This document shows, piece after piece, positions 34,100 to 42,133 of a stretch of 64,000 nucleotides of DNA. The stretch comes from Methylomagnum ishizawai. GTDB taxonomy: Bacteria > Pseudomonadota > Gammaproteobacteria > Methylococcales > Methylococcaceae. Under the pieces are notes generated by a model that was not told the origin of the DNA, searched no databases, and saw only the letters and a list, made by a program, of their open reading frames with translations. The position numbers and the translations under genes were made by a program. How positions within the stretch are numbered: the first letter of the stretch is position 1; every line of letters begins with the position of its first letter. Location of the stretch: positions 4,536,881-4,600,880 of the forward strand of contig NZ_FXAM01000001.1 in assembly GCF_900155475.1 (NCBI RefSeq). The letters are read 5' to 3'.

Positions 34100-34843
34100 T
34101 CAGGTGTTCTTCAGGAAGCGGACGTTGGCGAACCAGCGACCGACGAAGTGCCACATGAAGTAGATCAGGATGGACATGAAGCCGGAGAAGAACGCGGACA
34201 CCGGGGCCACGTCCTTACCGAAGGTACGCAGGGTGCCCTTCTCGACCATGCGGATGTACTCGGGGGTACCGGTACGCACATAGTTGTAGCCCTGGATGTC
34301 GGCGATGGACATCAGCATGCCGTTGTATTCCACCGGCACGTGGATCGGGGCGATGATCGGCCAGTTGCCAGGGTAGAAGATCAAACCCCAGGCCAGACCG
34401 CCAATGATGGCGGTGAACAGGTAGCTGCCGGACAGCATCAGGCAGACGTCGAGGATGATCGCGCCCGGGACCAGGATGGCCGGGAACACGAAGTTCACGG
34501 GGAAGTAGGTCCAGCCCCAGAAGTTGAAGTAGCGGTTGACCCATTCACCGAACAGCAGCGCCAACACGCACACGGTCGCCGCCCACGGCTGGCGGAAACG
34601 CTCCCACAGGAACACCTGCGCGGCGGCCGGGAAGGTCACCAGCACGATCGGGGTCACGGTGACCCACAGGCGGCGGTCTTTCCAGTCGGACCAGAAGTCC
34701 CAGTCGCCCATGGTCAGCATCGCGTGGATGTGGTACGAACCGCAGATGACGAAGAAAAAGATGAACAGGCCCAGATAGTCGATGGTCCGGGAAACCTGCA
34801 CGGCCTCGGCGTGGGACCGGACCGCAGATTGAAGTGCGCTCAT
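34100..34843 (-). CDS. pmoA: Particulate methane monooxygenase subunit A
   Basis: This 247-aa integral membrane protein is the pmo marker subunit. It has about seven membrane segments and the conserved stretches 'GDWDFWSDWKDRRLW', 'FGEWVNRYFNFWGWTYFPVN' and 'PVEYNGMLMSIADIQGYNYV' used in pmoA typing. The wording of these segments fits a gammaproteobacterial type Ib methanotroph (Methylococcus group), though I cannot run a tree. GGAGGTAA sits just upstream of the ATG. PmoA packs between PmoB and PmoC in the membrane trimer. Confidence 0.99.
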   Translation of the reverse strand: MSALQSAVRSHAEAVQVSRTIDYLGLFIFFFVICGSYHIHAMLTMGDWDFWSDWKDRRLWVTVTPIVLVTFPAAAQVFLWERFRQPWAATVCVLALLFGEWVNRYFNFWGWTYFPVNFVFPAILVPGAIILDVCLMLSGSYLFTAIIGGLAWGLIFYPGNWPIIAPIHVPVEYNGMLMSIADIQGYNYVRTGTPEYIRMVEKGTLRTFGKDVAPVSAFFSGFMSILIYFMWHFVGRWFANVRFLKNT

Positions 34844-34978
34844 GAGTTACCTCCAAAGTTTCGTTTTATAGTCTTCTCGGGCGCGGCCACAACCGACCGC
34901 GCCCATCACTCCCTGTGTCCGGTACCGGCACCCCTCACGCCCACAGGGCATCGGGAACCGGCACCGCTTCCGTCCGCC
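34844..34978 (-). promoter_or_regulatory. Structured pmoC-pmoA intergenic spacer
   Basis: A perfect 8-bp hairpin GGGCGCGG/CCGCGCCC (34879-34904) and a second stem CCCTGTG/CACAGGG (34911-34948) enclosing the palindrome CCGGTACCGG (34919-34928) fill the gap. Neither has a T-run. Transcript levels of pmoC often exceed those of pmoAB in methanotrophs, and such structures are plausible sites of processing or partial attenuation; that link is inferred. Confidence 0.6.
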
Positions 34979-35758
34979 TTACTTGGCGATCAGGCCCTGG
35001 TCGACCGCTTCGCAGACGTCCTTGCCGATCACGGTCGCGAAGCTCGCGAAGATCTGCAGCAGCACGCCGGCAATGGCCAGTGCCAGCCAGCCGAAGATCA
35101 CGAAGCCGTAGTGCAAGGGAGCCACGAACAGCTCTTCCATGAACCAGAAGGTGTGGCCCCATTCGTTCAGGCCCACGTTCGGCAGGATCATGAACGGACC
35201 CACAACGGTCACCAGGTACGGCAGGGACAGGCCCTGCGCGAAGTACGGCAGGCGGGTCTTGGCGTACAGGAACGCGCCGAAGCCGGTGATGATGTAGATC
35301 GGGTAGCTCAGGTAGAACTCGATGATGTGCGACGGGGTGAAGTCGGTGTCGCGCACGATGGTCTGGTGCCAGGTGCCATCCTGTTCGGTGAAGTAGGAAG
35401 CGCCCCAGTAGATCGCCCACGCATAGGCGAACACCCAGATCAGGTGGGTCATGTTGCGGCGCAGCTCTTCGCGCGGGGTGATCGCGGCCAGGTTGCGGTC
35501 GCGGCTCTTCCAGATATAACCCCACAGGATCGACGCGGTGGTCACTTCCAGCACGATCTCGGTGTACAGGAAGTTCATCCAGTACGTCTCGAACTCAGGC
35601 GCGAAGGAGTCCAGGCCCGCGGCCCAGCCGTACACGCCTTCGTACCAGCGCACCCACATGTAGAACACGGTGTAGATCGTGAACGCGAACGCCAGCCACT
35701 TCGTATCGAGCAGCGGCTTGTCCTGCGCGGCGACGCCGCCAGCGGTTGTTGCAGCCAT
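34979..35758 (-). CDS. pmoC: Particulate methane monooxygenase subunit C
   Basis: This 259-aa membrane protein has about six membrane helices. With an offset of 29 from the published Bath numbering, the CuC ligands D156/H160/H173 appear as D127, H131 and H144 ('TEQDGTWHQT', 'PSHIIEFY'). The CuD ligands N227/H231/H245 appear as N198, H202 and H216 ('LNEWGHTFWF', 'APLHYGF'). All are present, so both proposed active-site copper sites are intact. It is the first gene of the operon. AGAGG lies 8 nt upstream of the ATG, and a sigma-70-like promoter lies about 120-150 bp upstream. Confidence 0.99.
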   Translation of the reverse strand: MAATTAGGVAAQDKPLLDTKWLAFAFTIYTVFYMWVRWYEGVYGWAAGLDSFAPEFETYWMNFLYTEIVLEVTTASILWGYIWKSRDRNLAAITPREELRRNMTHLIWVFAYAWAIYWGASYFTEQDGTWHQTIVRDTDFTPSHIIEFYLSYPIYIITGFGAFLYAKTRLPYFAQGLSLPYLVTVVGPFMILPNVGLNEWGHTFWFMEELFVAPLHYGFVIFGWLALAIAGVLLQIFASFATVIGKDVCEAVDQGLIAK

Positions 35759-35881
35759 TTGTTTTACCTCTTGAAAATTGCTTCTATAACGGCGGTTCGA
35801 CCGGAACCCAGCCTCCCCTCCGCCTCGCCCCGGACAGCCCTTGAACGCCTCCCGGAACCCCCGGTCCCCCGGGTGCGGTGC

Positions 35882-35909
35882 AGTCTATCACCCGCCAAAC
35901 CCTTGTCAA
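35882..35909 (-). promoter_or_regulatory. Sigma-70-like promoter of pmoCAB
   Basis: Read on the minus strand, TTGACA (35909-35904) is a consensus -35 box. After a 16-bp spacer comes TAGACT (35887-35882) as the -10. Transcription would begin near 35875, giving a leader of about 117 nt before pmoC. A strong housekeeping promoter agrees with what is known of pmo operons in Methylococcaceae. Confidence 0.75.
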
Positions 35910-35918
35910 GAAATTATC

Positions 35919-35933
35919 GCGACATTTTGTCGC
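35919..35933. promoter_or_regulatory. Palindrome upstream of the pmoC -35 box
   Basis: GCGACA and TGTCGC are perfect 6-bp arms around a 3-nt centre. The element ends 9 bp before the -35 box and is centred about 50 bp upstream of the predicted transcription start, a typical position for an activator or upstream repressor site. The regulator is unknown. Confidence 0.5.
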
Positions 35934-36129
35934 AGCGCTTCCGACCGCCTCCTAGCGCCCCCAATTGCCATACGCCGCCCTCATGAAGGCTTGTGGAAAA
36001 TATCCGTCAAGCCCTAAACTTTTCGGCGTTTTATCCAAGCGTAGCCCTGCCGTTCCCGATATCGCTCAAGATTCGGACCCCTACTTCGCCACGCACTCAC
36101 ACACCAGCCGAGCCAATAATCCATCTACC

Positions 36130-36417
36130 ATGAAAGACCCAGCCATCGAGAACATCATCGGCACAAATCCGTTTAAACGCTTGATTTTTATGGCTTTATT
36201 TTTCGGCCTATTCGGAATAGTGCGCCTATTGCTATGGGTGTTGGTGGTTTTCCAATTCCTGGCCCATATGCTCACCGGCAGGGTCACGGCGGTGGGAATG
36301 AAATGGGGCAAGGCGCTCTCGAACTGGATTCATAAGATGCTGCTTTTCATGTCCTACAACACCGAGCAGATGCCCTTCCCGTTCGCCGCCTTCGGAGCCA
36401 CCGCGGACGAGGATTGA
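36130..36417 (+). CDS. DUF4389 family membrane protein
   Basis: This 95-aa protein has one long hydrophobic segment (about residues 18-46: 'LIFMALFFGLFGIVRLLLWV') followed by an amphipathic 'WGKALSNWIHKMLLFMSYNTEQMPFPF'. The latter is the DUF4389 hallmark, in which the protein ends soon after the 'PFPF' motif with an acidic tail. The family is found in many proteobacteria without a known role. The start at 36130 fits the family; a frame extension to 35965 has no ribosome site. It is divergent from pmoC, and 74 bp separate it from the DUF2058 gene. Confidence 0.75.
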   Translation: MKDPAIENIIGTNPFKRLIFMALFFGLFGIVRLLLWVLVVFQFLAHMLTGRVTAVGMKWGKALSNWIHKMLLFMSYNTEQMPFPFAAFGATADED

Positions 36418-36491
36418 CGCCTAACGGGATCACACGACCACGCCACGCCCCGGCGCGGCATTGCCGAAACTCCAAAGGAGAGAGGACCATC

Positions 36492-37055
36492 ATGGGTGGG
36501 CTAAAAGATCAATTGCTCAAGGCGGGCTTGGTCAACGAGAAGCAAGTCAAGAAGGCGCAGCAGGAAAAGCGTAAGGAAAACCAGCAGAAAACGGCCCCGC
36601 AGAAAACCGCCGAAGCCCAGGAAGAACAGGCACGCCGACAACAAGCCCAAGCGGAAAAAGCCGAGCGGGACCGCCAACTCAATTTGCAACGCAAGGAGGA
36701 GGCCGACCGCAAAGCCCTGATCGCCCAGGTGCGGCAATTGATCGAAACCCATCGCCTCCCCAAGGCCGAATGGGAAAACCCGCACAGCGAAACACCTTAC
36801 AACTTCCAGGACAGTGGCATGGTGAAGCGGCTGTTCGTCGCCGAGGCCGTGCGCGGAAAGATCATCAAAGGGATAGTCGCCATCGTAAAACTGGATCGGC
36901 AATATGAACTCATCCCCGCCGAGATCGCCGATAAAATCCGCCAGCGGGACGCCACGGCGATCCTCGTACAGAACACCCCGGCCCCCAACACCGCCAGCAG
37001 CACTGTGGACGATCCCTACGCGGCCTATCAAATCCCGGACGACCTGATGTGGTGA
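36492..37055 (+). CDS. DUF2058 (YaiL-like) nucleoprotein/polysaccharide-access family protein
   Basis: This 187-aa protein has a highly charged, Lys/Gln/Glu-rich coiled segment (about residues 15-75) after the family start 'MGGLKDQLLKAGLVNEKQVKKAQQEKR'. A C-terminal domain follows with 'YNFQDSGMVKRLFV' and 'GKIIKGIVAIVKLDRQYELIP'. This is DUF2058 (YaiL in E. coli), whose role is not settled. AAAGGAGAG lies about 12 nt upstream of the ATG. It ends with 'QIPDDLMW', also typical of the family, and is convergent with the double-receiver gene. Confidence 0.85.
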   Translation: MGGLKDQLLKAGLVNEKQVKKAQQEKRKENQQKTAPQKTAEAQEEQARRQQAQAEKAERDRQLNLQRKEEADRKALIAQVRQLIETHRLPKAEWENPHSETPYNFQDSGMVKRLFVAEAVRGKIIKGIVAIVKLDRQYELIPAEIADKIRQRDATAILVQNTPAPNTASSTVDDPYAAYQIPDDLMW

Positions 37056-37076
37056 ATCGGCGGACGCCTTCCCTTC

Positions 37077-37862
37077 CTAGCCCTCGTCCAACACCCGCCA
37101 TAAAATTTCCCGCAAATGCTGCAAGTCGAACGGTTTATCGCAGATCGCCGACACCCCGGCTTGTTCCACGCTGGCGAGCCGGGCTTGGCTCTGCTCGCTG
37201 GTCACCATCAGGATCGGCATCGAGGCATTGCCCATCCGCCGACGGATATGCTCCACCAAGCCCTGCCCGTCCAGTTCCGGCATGTGCAAATCGGTCACCA
37301 CCAGATCGAACAAATGCCGTTCGACCAAATCCACCGCCTCCATACCGTCCTGTGCGGTCAGGACGTGATCGATACCCAGCGCGTTGAGCGTCCGCGCCAT
37401 GTGTTTGCGCGAGGTGGTGCTATCGTCCACCACCAGCACCCTGAGGTCTTGGAAAGCCACCGGCACCGCCGCCGCGGGATCGAGATAATCCGCCGTCGAG
37501 CGCAAGGCACGGCGCAGGTGTTCATGATCGAACGGCTTGGGCAAAATCGCCAGGATGCCGGCTTGGCGCAGGGGTTCCAAGGTATGGATGTCGGTCTCGC
37601 TGGACACCAGCATGAACCCAACCCCGGCCCATCCGGGATTGCGCCGCAACGCCGCCACCAATTCGGGCGCGGTCATATCTGGCAAATACATCGCGCTGAC
37701 GACCAAATCGGGCACATAGCCCGTCATCAACGCCAAAGCCTCCTCCCCGGAATGCACGCCTTCCACATGGCCCACGCCCGCCTCGGTCAAATGCCGCTGT
37801 ATCAGCTTGATCTGCGTGGGCGAAGGCTCCACCAGCAGGATCGATAATTCTTCCACCTTCAT
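37077..37862 (-). CDS. Two-receiver response regulator with a degenerate first receiver
   Basis: This 261-aa protein is two receiver domains and nothing else. The first (about 1-122) has Ala57 where the phospho-acceptor Asp belongs ('LVVSAMYLPDM') and only E12 of the acidic pair, though K109 remains, so it probably cannot be phosphorylated. The second (about 138-258) is intact: D146/D147, D191 ('LVVTDLHMPELDG') and the 'CDKPF' Lys. There is no output domain, so it would act by protein contact. The ATG at 37862 has AGGG 7 nt upstream. It lies 18 bp after the bacteriohemerythrin gene on the same strand, so both are likely one operon. Confidence 0.88.
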   Translation of the reverse strand: MKVEELSILLVEPSPTQIKLIQRHLTEAGVGHVEGVHSGEEALALMTGYVPDLVVSAMYLPDMTAPELVAALRRNPGWAGVGFMLVSSETDIHTLEPLRQAGILAILPKPFDHEHLRRALRSTADYLDPAAAVPVAFQDLRVLVVDDSTTSRKHMARTLNALGIDHVLTAQDGMEAVDLVERHLFDLVVTDLHMPELDGQGLVEHIRRRMGNASMPILMVTSEQSQARLASVEQAGVSAICDKPFDLQHLREILWRVLDEG

Positions 37863-37880
37863 AAACATCCCTACCGTCGT

Positions 37881-38288
37881 TCAATGTTGCCCCTTGCCCC
37901 TGAGATAATGCCCGAGCTTCATATCCGACCCCAGGATATGGTGGTTCAACCAATCCTTGAGGAAATGCATGGTGGTGAGGGTCAGGCTGGCGGTACCCGC
38001 ATGGACGGCCTTTTGCAATTCGGCCGCGGTATTCACCAAATCCTTGTGTTCCTTCTCGTGGTTGATGTGGTCCGCATAACCATGGAGCCGCATCAAGCGC
38101 TCCTCGGTGGCAAAGTGATAGACGGTATACCGGACCAATTCATCCAGCACCTTGGTCAGCACATCCTTGCCGTGGCCCACGGTCATGGCGTCATGCAACT
38201 CATTGATGATCGCCACCAGTTTCATATGTTGGTCGTCGATTTCCTTCACTCCGACCGCAAGCTTATCGCTCCAAACAATCAATGACAT
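37881..38288 (-). CDS. Bacteriohemerythrin
   Basis: This 135-aa protein is a single-domain hemerythrin. The di-iron ligands are H21, H58, E62, H77, H81, H117 and D122, in the standard spacing ('DQHMKL', 'HFATEE', 'HEKEH', 'HHILGSD'). It binds O2 reversibly. In Methylococcus capsulatus a bacteriohemerythrin has been shown to deliver oxygen to pMMO, and here the gene is only 2.1 kb from pmoC. GAGGAGG sits 6 nt before the ATG. Upstream, a 7-bp hairpin lies in the presumed leader, and downstream is the double-receiver gene. Confidence 0.95.
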   Translation of the reverse strand: MSLIVWSDKLAVGVKEIDDQHMKLVAIINELHDAMTVGHGKDVLTKVLDELVRYTVYHFATEERLMRLHGYADHINHEKEHKDLVNTAAELQKAVHAGTASLTLTTMHFLKDWLNHHILGSDMKLGHYLRGKGQH

Positions 38289-38589
38289 GACGGGCCTCCT
38301 CGCGTTTGAACACGCCCCGGAAACACCGGGGCTTTGTTCCTAAATGTAGCGTATGCCCGTAGGAAAACCGGCCCAACCCAACGTATCGGGACACGGCGGC
38401 GACGGCCCACAGTAAAATGGAACGGCCTCGGCGTAGCGACCATCGCCGAAGATCGCGGCCAAGGTCCCGCGCCCAGTCTTTCCGGGCCGATGACCGCCCC
38501 GCCACCGCCTGGTCGGGCCAGCTATTCCGATAGCGGAACCCGATTCCCGGCTTGTTCCGCCTTCACCCACCGTTTTTTTTGAATTCCCG
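38289..38589. other. Divergent intergenic region between bacteriohemerythrin and apbE
   Basis: I see no gene here. GCCCCGG (38314-38320) and CCGGGGC (38326-38332) form a perfect hairpin with loop AAACA. It lies 26-44 nt upstream of the bacteriohemerythrin ATG, hence in its mRNA leader if transcription starts beyond it. It could affect translation or mark an operator. The rest should contain both promoters, which I cannot pin down. Confidence 0.45.
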
Positions 38590-39606
38590 ATGAACATCAG
38601 CCGCGCCACCGCCCTCCTCGCCGCCCTCTCGCTAGCCGCCTGCCAACCGCCCGCCACCGAAACCGAACTGGCCGGCAATATCCAAGGCACGACCTACCAC
38701 ATCAAAGTGGTGTTGGACGGCCTCCCCGCCACCCCGGAACAGGTGAAAGCCGATGTCGAAGCCGCGTTCCGGCGGGTGGACGAGAAGCTCTCCAACTGGC
38801 GGGAAGACTCCGAAATCTCCCGGATCAACCAGCAGAAAACCACCGAGTGGCTGGACGTCTCGCCGGAAATCGCCACCGTAGTCGGCGTGGCGATGGATGT
38901 GTACCGCCACACCCAAGGCTGCTACGACCTGACCGTCAAGCCGGTCTTCGACCTATGGGGCTTTTCCAAGCACGCGCAAAAGATTCCCGAGCAAGCCGAT
39001 ATCGACCGCGTCCTGCAACACATCGGCATGGACAAGCTGGAACTCGACCGGGAACACCATCGCCTGCGCAAACAAGACCCCGAACTCCAAATCAGCCTGG
39101 ATTCCATCGCCCAGGGCTATACCGTGGCCGTGGTGGCGGCGGGCTTGGAACAGCGGGGCATCCAGAACTATCTGGCCGAAGTCGGTGGCGAAATGAAGGT
39201 GAAAGGCCGCAAGGCCAATGGCAAGCACTGGCGGGTGGCGGTGGAAAAGCCCACGCCCGTGGCCCGCGAAGTCGAGCGGGTTTTGGATATCCACGAAGAG
39301 AACGGCACGGCGGTCATGACGGCGGGCACCTACCGCAATTTCTTCGAGGACCAAGGGAAAACCTATTCGCATATCCTCGATCCGCGCACGGGCCGCCCGG
39401 TGACGCACAACCTGCTGTCGGTCACCATCCTCCACGACGACCCCACCATCGCCGATGCCTGGGACACCGCCCTGCTGTGCATGGGCGAAATCGAAGGCCG
39501 GAAACTGGCGGAAGCGGCCCAACTCAAGGCGCTATTCATCTATAAGGAAGGCGACCAGCTCAAGGAATGGATGAGCCCCGCCTTCACCAGCGCCCCTGGG
39601 GGTTGA
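38590..39606 (+). CDS. apbE: FAD:protein FMN transferase (ApbE lipoprotein)
   Basis: This 338-aa protein has a lipoprotein signal ending 'LSLAAC' with C18 as the lipidated residue. The ApbE fold shows 'EKLSNWREDSEISRIN', 'LDSIAQGYTVAVVAAGL', 'AEVGGEMKVKG', 'TAGTYRNFF', 'YSHILDPRTGRPV' and 'ADAWDTALLCMG', covering the FAD and Mg sites. ApbE attaches FMN covalently to Thr/Ser of target proteins such as NqrB, NqrC and RnfG in the periplasm. No Nqr or Rnf genes are in the window, so the target is elsewhere. The last codons run close to the structured leader of the EF-G gene. Confidence 0.93.
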   Translation: MNISRATALLAALSLAACQPPATETELAGNIQGTTYHIKVVLDGLPATPEQVKADVEAAFRRVDEKLSNWREDSEISRINQQKTTEWLDVSPEIATVVGVAMDVYRHTQGCYDLTVKPVFDLWGFSKHAQKIPEQADIDRVLQHIGMDKLELDREHHRLRKQDPELQISLDSIAQGYTVAVVAAGLEQRGIQNYLAEVGGEMKVKGRKANGKHWRVAVEKPTPVAREVERVLDIHEENGTAVMTAGTYRNFFEDQGKTYSHILDPRTGRPVTHNLLSVTILHDDPTIADAWDTALLCMGEIEGRKLAEAAQLKALFIYKEGDQLKEWMSPAFTSAPGG

Positions 39607-39767
39607 TCGCGGGGCACCGCACCGAAGCGGGATCGGTGGCGGACAGCGGCTCCGTGATCGATTTCCGCCCGGCCTGTCGTTGCGCCATACTTCGGCCCGG
39701 CATTTGCCGTATCATTGCCCGCTTCCCAAGGCCCCCGGCGGCGCGCCGTTTCCTGGTTCGGACCCGC

Positions 39768-39773
39768 TAAAAT
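39768..39773 (+). promoter_or_regulatory. Candidate -10 box for the EF-G leader transcript
   Basis: TAAAAT at 39768-39773 resembles a sigma-70 -10 box and would start transcription near 39780, about 30 nt before the first helix of the leader RNA. No convincing -35 box lies 16-18 bp upstream, so confidence is low. Confidence 0.35.
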
Positions 39774-39810
39774 GCTTTCAGGAACTAGCAAACGTCAAAG
39801 AGTTTCAATA

Positions 39811-39965
39811 GGCTATGCGGCTCTTTCCGTATTTGCGGCGCATCCTGGGCGCGTACCACCCGCCGGGAGGGGTACGCGACGTGTGGGCAGGATCGCCACG
39901 GGCAACGGAGCGGATACGCGGAGCCATGGACTTCCGCCAAGCGCAGAGCCATAGCCAGTTTTTTT
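39811..39965 (+). ncRNA. Structured RNA element upstream of the EF-G paralogue (unassigned)
   Basis: Hand folding gives a compact multi-helix RNA. P1 is GGCTAT and GGCTCT (39811-39824) with AGAGCC and ATAGCC (39945-39956), 12 bp with one 2-nt bulge. P2 is GGCG and ATCCTG (39837-39847) with CAGGAT and CGCC (39888-39897), 10 bp with one bulged C. P3 is a perfect 8-bp stem CGCGTACC/GGTACGCG (39850-39878). P4 is a hairpin GCGGAG/CTTCCGC (39918-39937). T7 (39959-39965) follows P1 by two bases, 19 nt before the EF-G ATG. The layout resembles a riboswitch-type leader or a small RNA with its own terminator. I match it to no class I know. Confidence 0.6.
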
Positions 39966-39984
39966 CAACCTTCAGAAGACAGTC

Positions 39985-42078
39985 ATGACAGATTTATCGC
40001 ACTACAGAAACATCGGCATCTTCGCCCACGTCGACGCGGGCAAGACCACCACCACCGAGCGCATCCTGAAACTCACCGGCAAAATCCACAAGATCGGCGA
40101 AGTTCACGACGGCGCGGCCACCACCGACTTCATGGTGCAGGAACAAGAACGCGGCATCACCATCCAGTCGGCGGCCACCACCTGTTTCTGGAAGGACCAC
40201 CGCTTCAACATCATCGACACCCCCGGCCACGTCGATTTCACCATCGAGGTGTACCGCTCGCTGAAAGTCCTCGACGGCGGCATCGGCGTGTTCTGCGGCT
40301 CCGGCGGCGTCGAACCGCAATCCGAGACCAACTGGCGCTACGCCAACGATTCCAAGGTCTCCCGCGTCATCTATGTCAACAAGCTCGACCGCATCGGCGC
40401 GGACTTCTACCGCGTGGTCAAGCAGATCAAGGACGTGCTGGGCGCCTATCCCCTGGTCATGACCTTGCCCATTGGCCGTGAAGACGGCTTCGTCGGCATG
40501 GTCGAACTCCTGACCCGCAAAGCCTGGATTTGGGACGATTCCGGCGATCCCATGAAATACAAGATCGAGGACGTGCCCGCCGACATGGCCGACGATGTCG
40601 AAGCCTACCGCTCCGAACTGGTCGAAAAAGCCGTCGAGCAAGACGACGACGTGATGGAAAAGTACCTGGAAGGCGAAGAGCCGGATGTCGAAACCCTCAA
40701 GCGCCTGATCCGCAAGGGCACCATCGCCATGGACTTCTTCCCCACCTATTGCGGCTCGTCCTTCAAGAACAAGGGCGTGCAATTGGTGCTGGACGCCGTG
40801 GTCGATTACCTGCCGAACCCGACCGAAGTCAAGCCGCAGCCGGAAGTCGACCTCGAAGGCAACGAAACCGGCGAATACGCCCTGGTCGATCCCAGCCGCC
40901 CGCTCCGCGCCCTGGCTTTCAAGATCATGGACGACCGCTACGGCGCCCTGACCTTCCTCCGCATCTACTCCGGCAAGCTGGAAAAAGGCACCACCGTCCT
41001 CAACACCTACACCGGCAAGACCGAGCGCATAGGCCGTATCGTCGAGATGCACGCCGACAACCGCGAGGAAGTCGATTCCGCCCAGGCCGGCGACATCGTA
41101 GCCGTGCTGGGCATGAAGAATGTGCAGACCGGCCATACCCTGTGCGACCCCGACAAGCCGGCCACCCTGGAACCGATGGTGTTCCCCGATCCCGTCATCT
41201 CCCTCGCCATCGCCCCGAAAGACAAGGCCGGCAATGAAAAGATGGGCATCGCCCTGGGCAAAATGGTCGCGGAAGACCCGTCCTTCCACGTCGGCACCGA
41301 CGAAGAAAGCGGCGAAACCATCCTCAAGGGCATGGGCGAACTCCACCTCGACATCAAGATCGACATCCTCAAGCGCACCCACGGCGTCGAAGTGACCGTC
41401 GGCAAGCCCCAAGTGGCCTACCGCGAAACCATCACCAAGCGCGTCGAAGACGGCTACACCCACAAGAAGCAGACCGGCGGCTCCGGCCAATACGCCAAGA
41501 TCGATTACATCATCGAGCCGGGCGAACCAGGCACGGGCTTCGTGTTCGTGTCCACCGTGACCGGCGGCAACGTGCCGCGCGAATACTGGCCGGCGGTGGA
41601 AAAGGGCTTCAAGAGCATGATCGACAAGGGCACCCTGGCCGGCTTCCCGGTGGTGGACATGAAGGTCAGCCTGACCGACGGTGGCTTCCACGCCGTGGAC
41701 TCCTCGTCCATCGCCTTCGAAATCGCGGCCAAGGCGGCCTTCCGCCAGACCGTGCCCAAGTGCGCCCCGCAGTTGATGGAACCGATCATGAAGGTCGACA
41801 CCTTCACCCCGGACGCCCACGTCGGCGACGTGATCGGCGACCTCAACCGCCGCCGCGGCATGATCAAGTCGCAGGAAGCCGGCATCTCCGGCGTCCGCAT
41901 CAAGTCGGAAGTCCCGCTCAGCGAAATGTTCGGCTACATCGGCGACCTCCGTACCATGACCTCGGGCCGCGGCCAGTTCTCCATGGAGTTCTCGCACTAC
42001 ATGCCCTGCCCCAAGAACGTGGCGGACGAAGTCATCAAGGAAGTCAACGAACGCAACGCCGCCAAGGCCAAGGGCTGA
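39985..42078 (+). CDS. fusA: Elongation factor G, stand-alone paralogue (FusA2 type)
   Basis: This 697-aa translational GTPase is complete. It has '[12 protein letters not shown]' (P-loop), '[11 protein letters not shown]' (switch I), 'DTPGHVDF' (switch II) and 'NKLD' (G4), then domains II-V. The start '[17 protein letters not shown]' and phrases such as '[21 protein letters not shown]' are closer to the second EF-G of Vibrio and Shewanella than to FusA of the str operon. No rpsL, rpsG or tuf genes flank it, which agrees with the second copy. EF-G moves tRNA and mRNA during elongation and helps recycle ribosomes. It follows the structured leader and ends before a strong terminator. Confidence 0.95.
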   Translation: MTDLSHYRNIGIFAHVDAGKTTTTERILKLTGKIHKIGEVHDGAATTDFMVQEQERGITIQSAATTCFWKDHRFNIIDTPGHVDFTIEVYRSLKVLDGGIGVFCGSGGVEPQSETNWRYANDSKVSRVIYVNKLDRIGADFYRVVKQIKDVLGAYPLVMTLPIGREDGFVGMVELLTRKAWIWDDSGDPMKYKIEDVPADMADDVEAYRSELVEKAVEQDDDVMEKYLEGEEPDVETLKRLIRKGTIAMDFFPTYCGSSFKNKGVQLVLDAVVDYLPNPTEVKPQPEVDLEGNETGEYALVDPSRPLRALAFKIMDDRYGALTFLRIYSGKLEKGTTVLNTYTGKTERIGRIVEMHADNREEVDSAQAGDIVAVLGMKNVQTGHTLCDPDKPATLEPMVFPDPVISLAIAPKDKAGNEKMGIALGKMVAEDPSFHVGTDEESGETILKGMGELHLDIKIDILKRTHGVEVTVGKPQVAYRETITKRVEDGYTHKKQTGGSGQYAKIDYIIEPGEPGTGFVFVSTVTGGNVPREYWPAVEKGFKSMIDKGTLAGFPVVDMKVSLTDGGFHAVDSSSIAFEIAAKAAFRQTVPKCAPQLMEPIMKVDTFTPDAHVGDVIGDLNRRRGMIKSQEAGISGVRIKSEVPLSEMFGYIGDLRTMTSGRGQFSMEFSHYMPCPKNVADEVIKEVNERNAAKAKG

Positions 42079-42133
42079 GGCGCGTTGTCCCTAACGGCGG
42101 GGCGCACGGTCCCGCCGCCCACGGGAAAGCATG

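Larger units (their letters stand above)
35759..36129. other. Divergent region between pmoC and the DUF4389 gene
   Basis: This 371-bp region holds the pmo leader, promoter and palindrome (35875-35933) on the minus side. The remainder (35940-36129) has no gene I can support and must supply the promoter of the DUF4389 gene. The DNA from 35980 to 36110 is distinctly more AT-rich than the rest of the window. Confidence 0.5.

Noticed and set aside
39781-39960. CsrB/RsmZ-type sponge RNA upstream of fusA because of several GGA triplets
   Set aside because: The GGAs are not placed in regular hairpin loops, and GGA is common in DNA this GC-rich. The element is dominated by long-range helices instead.
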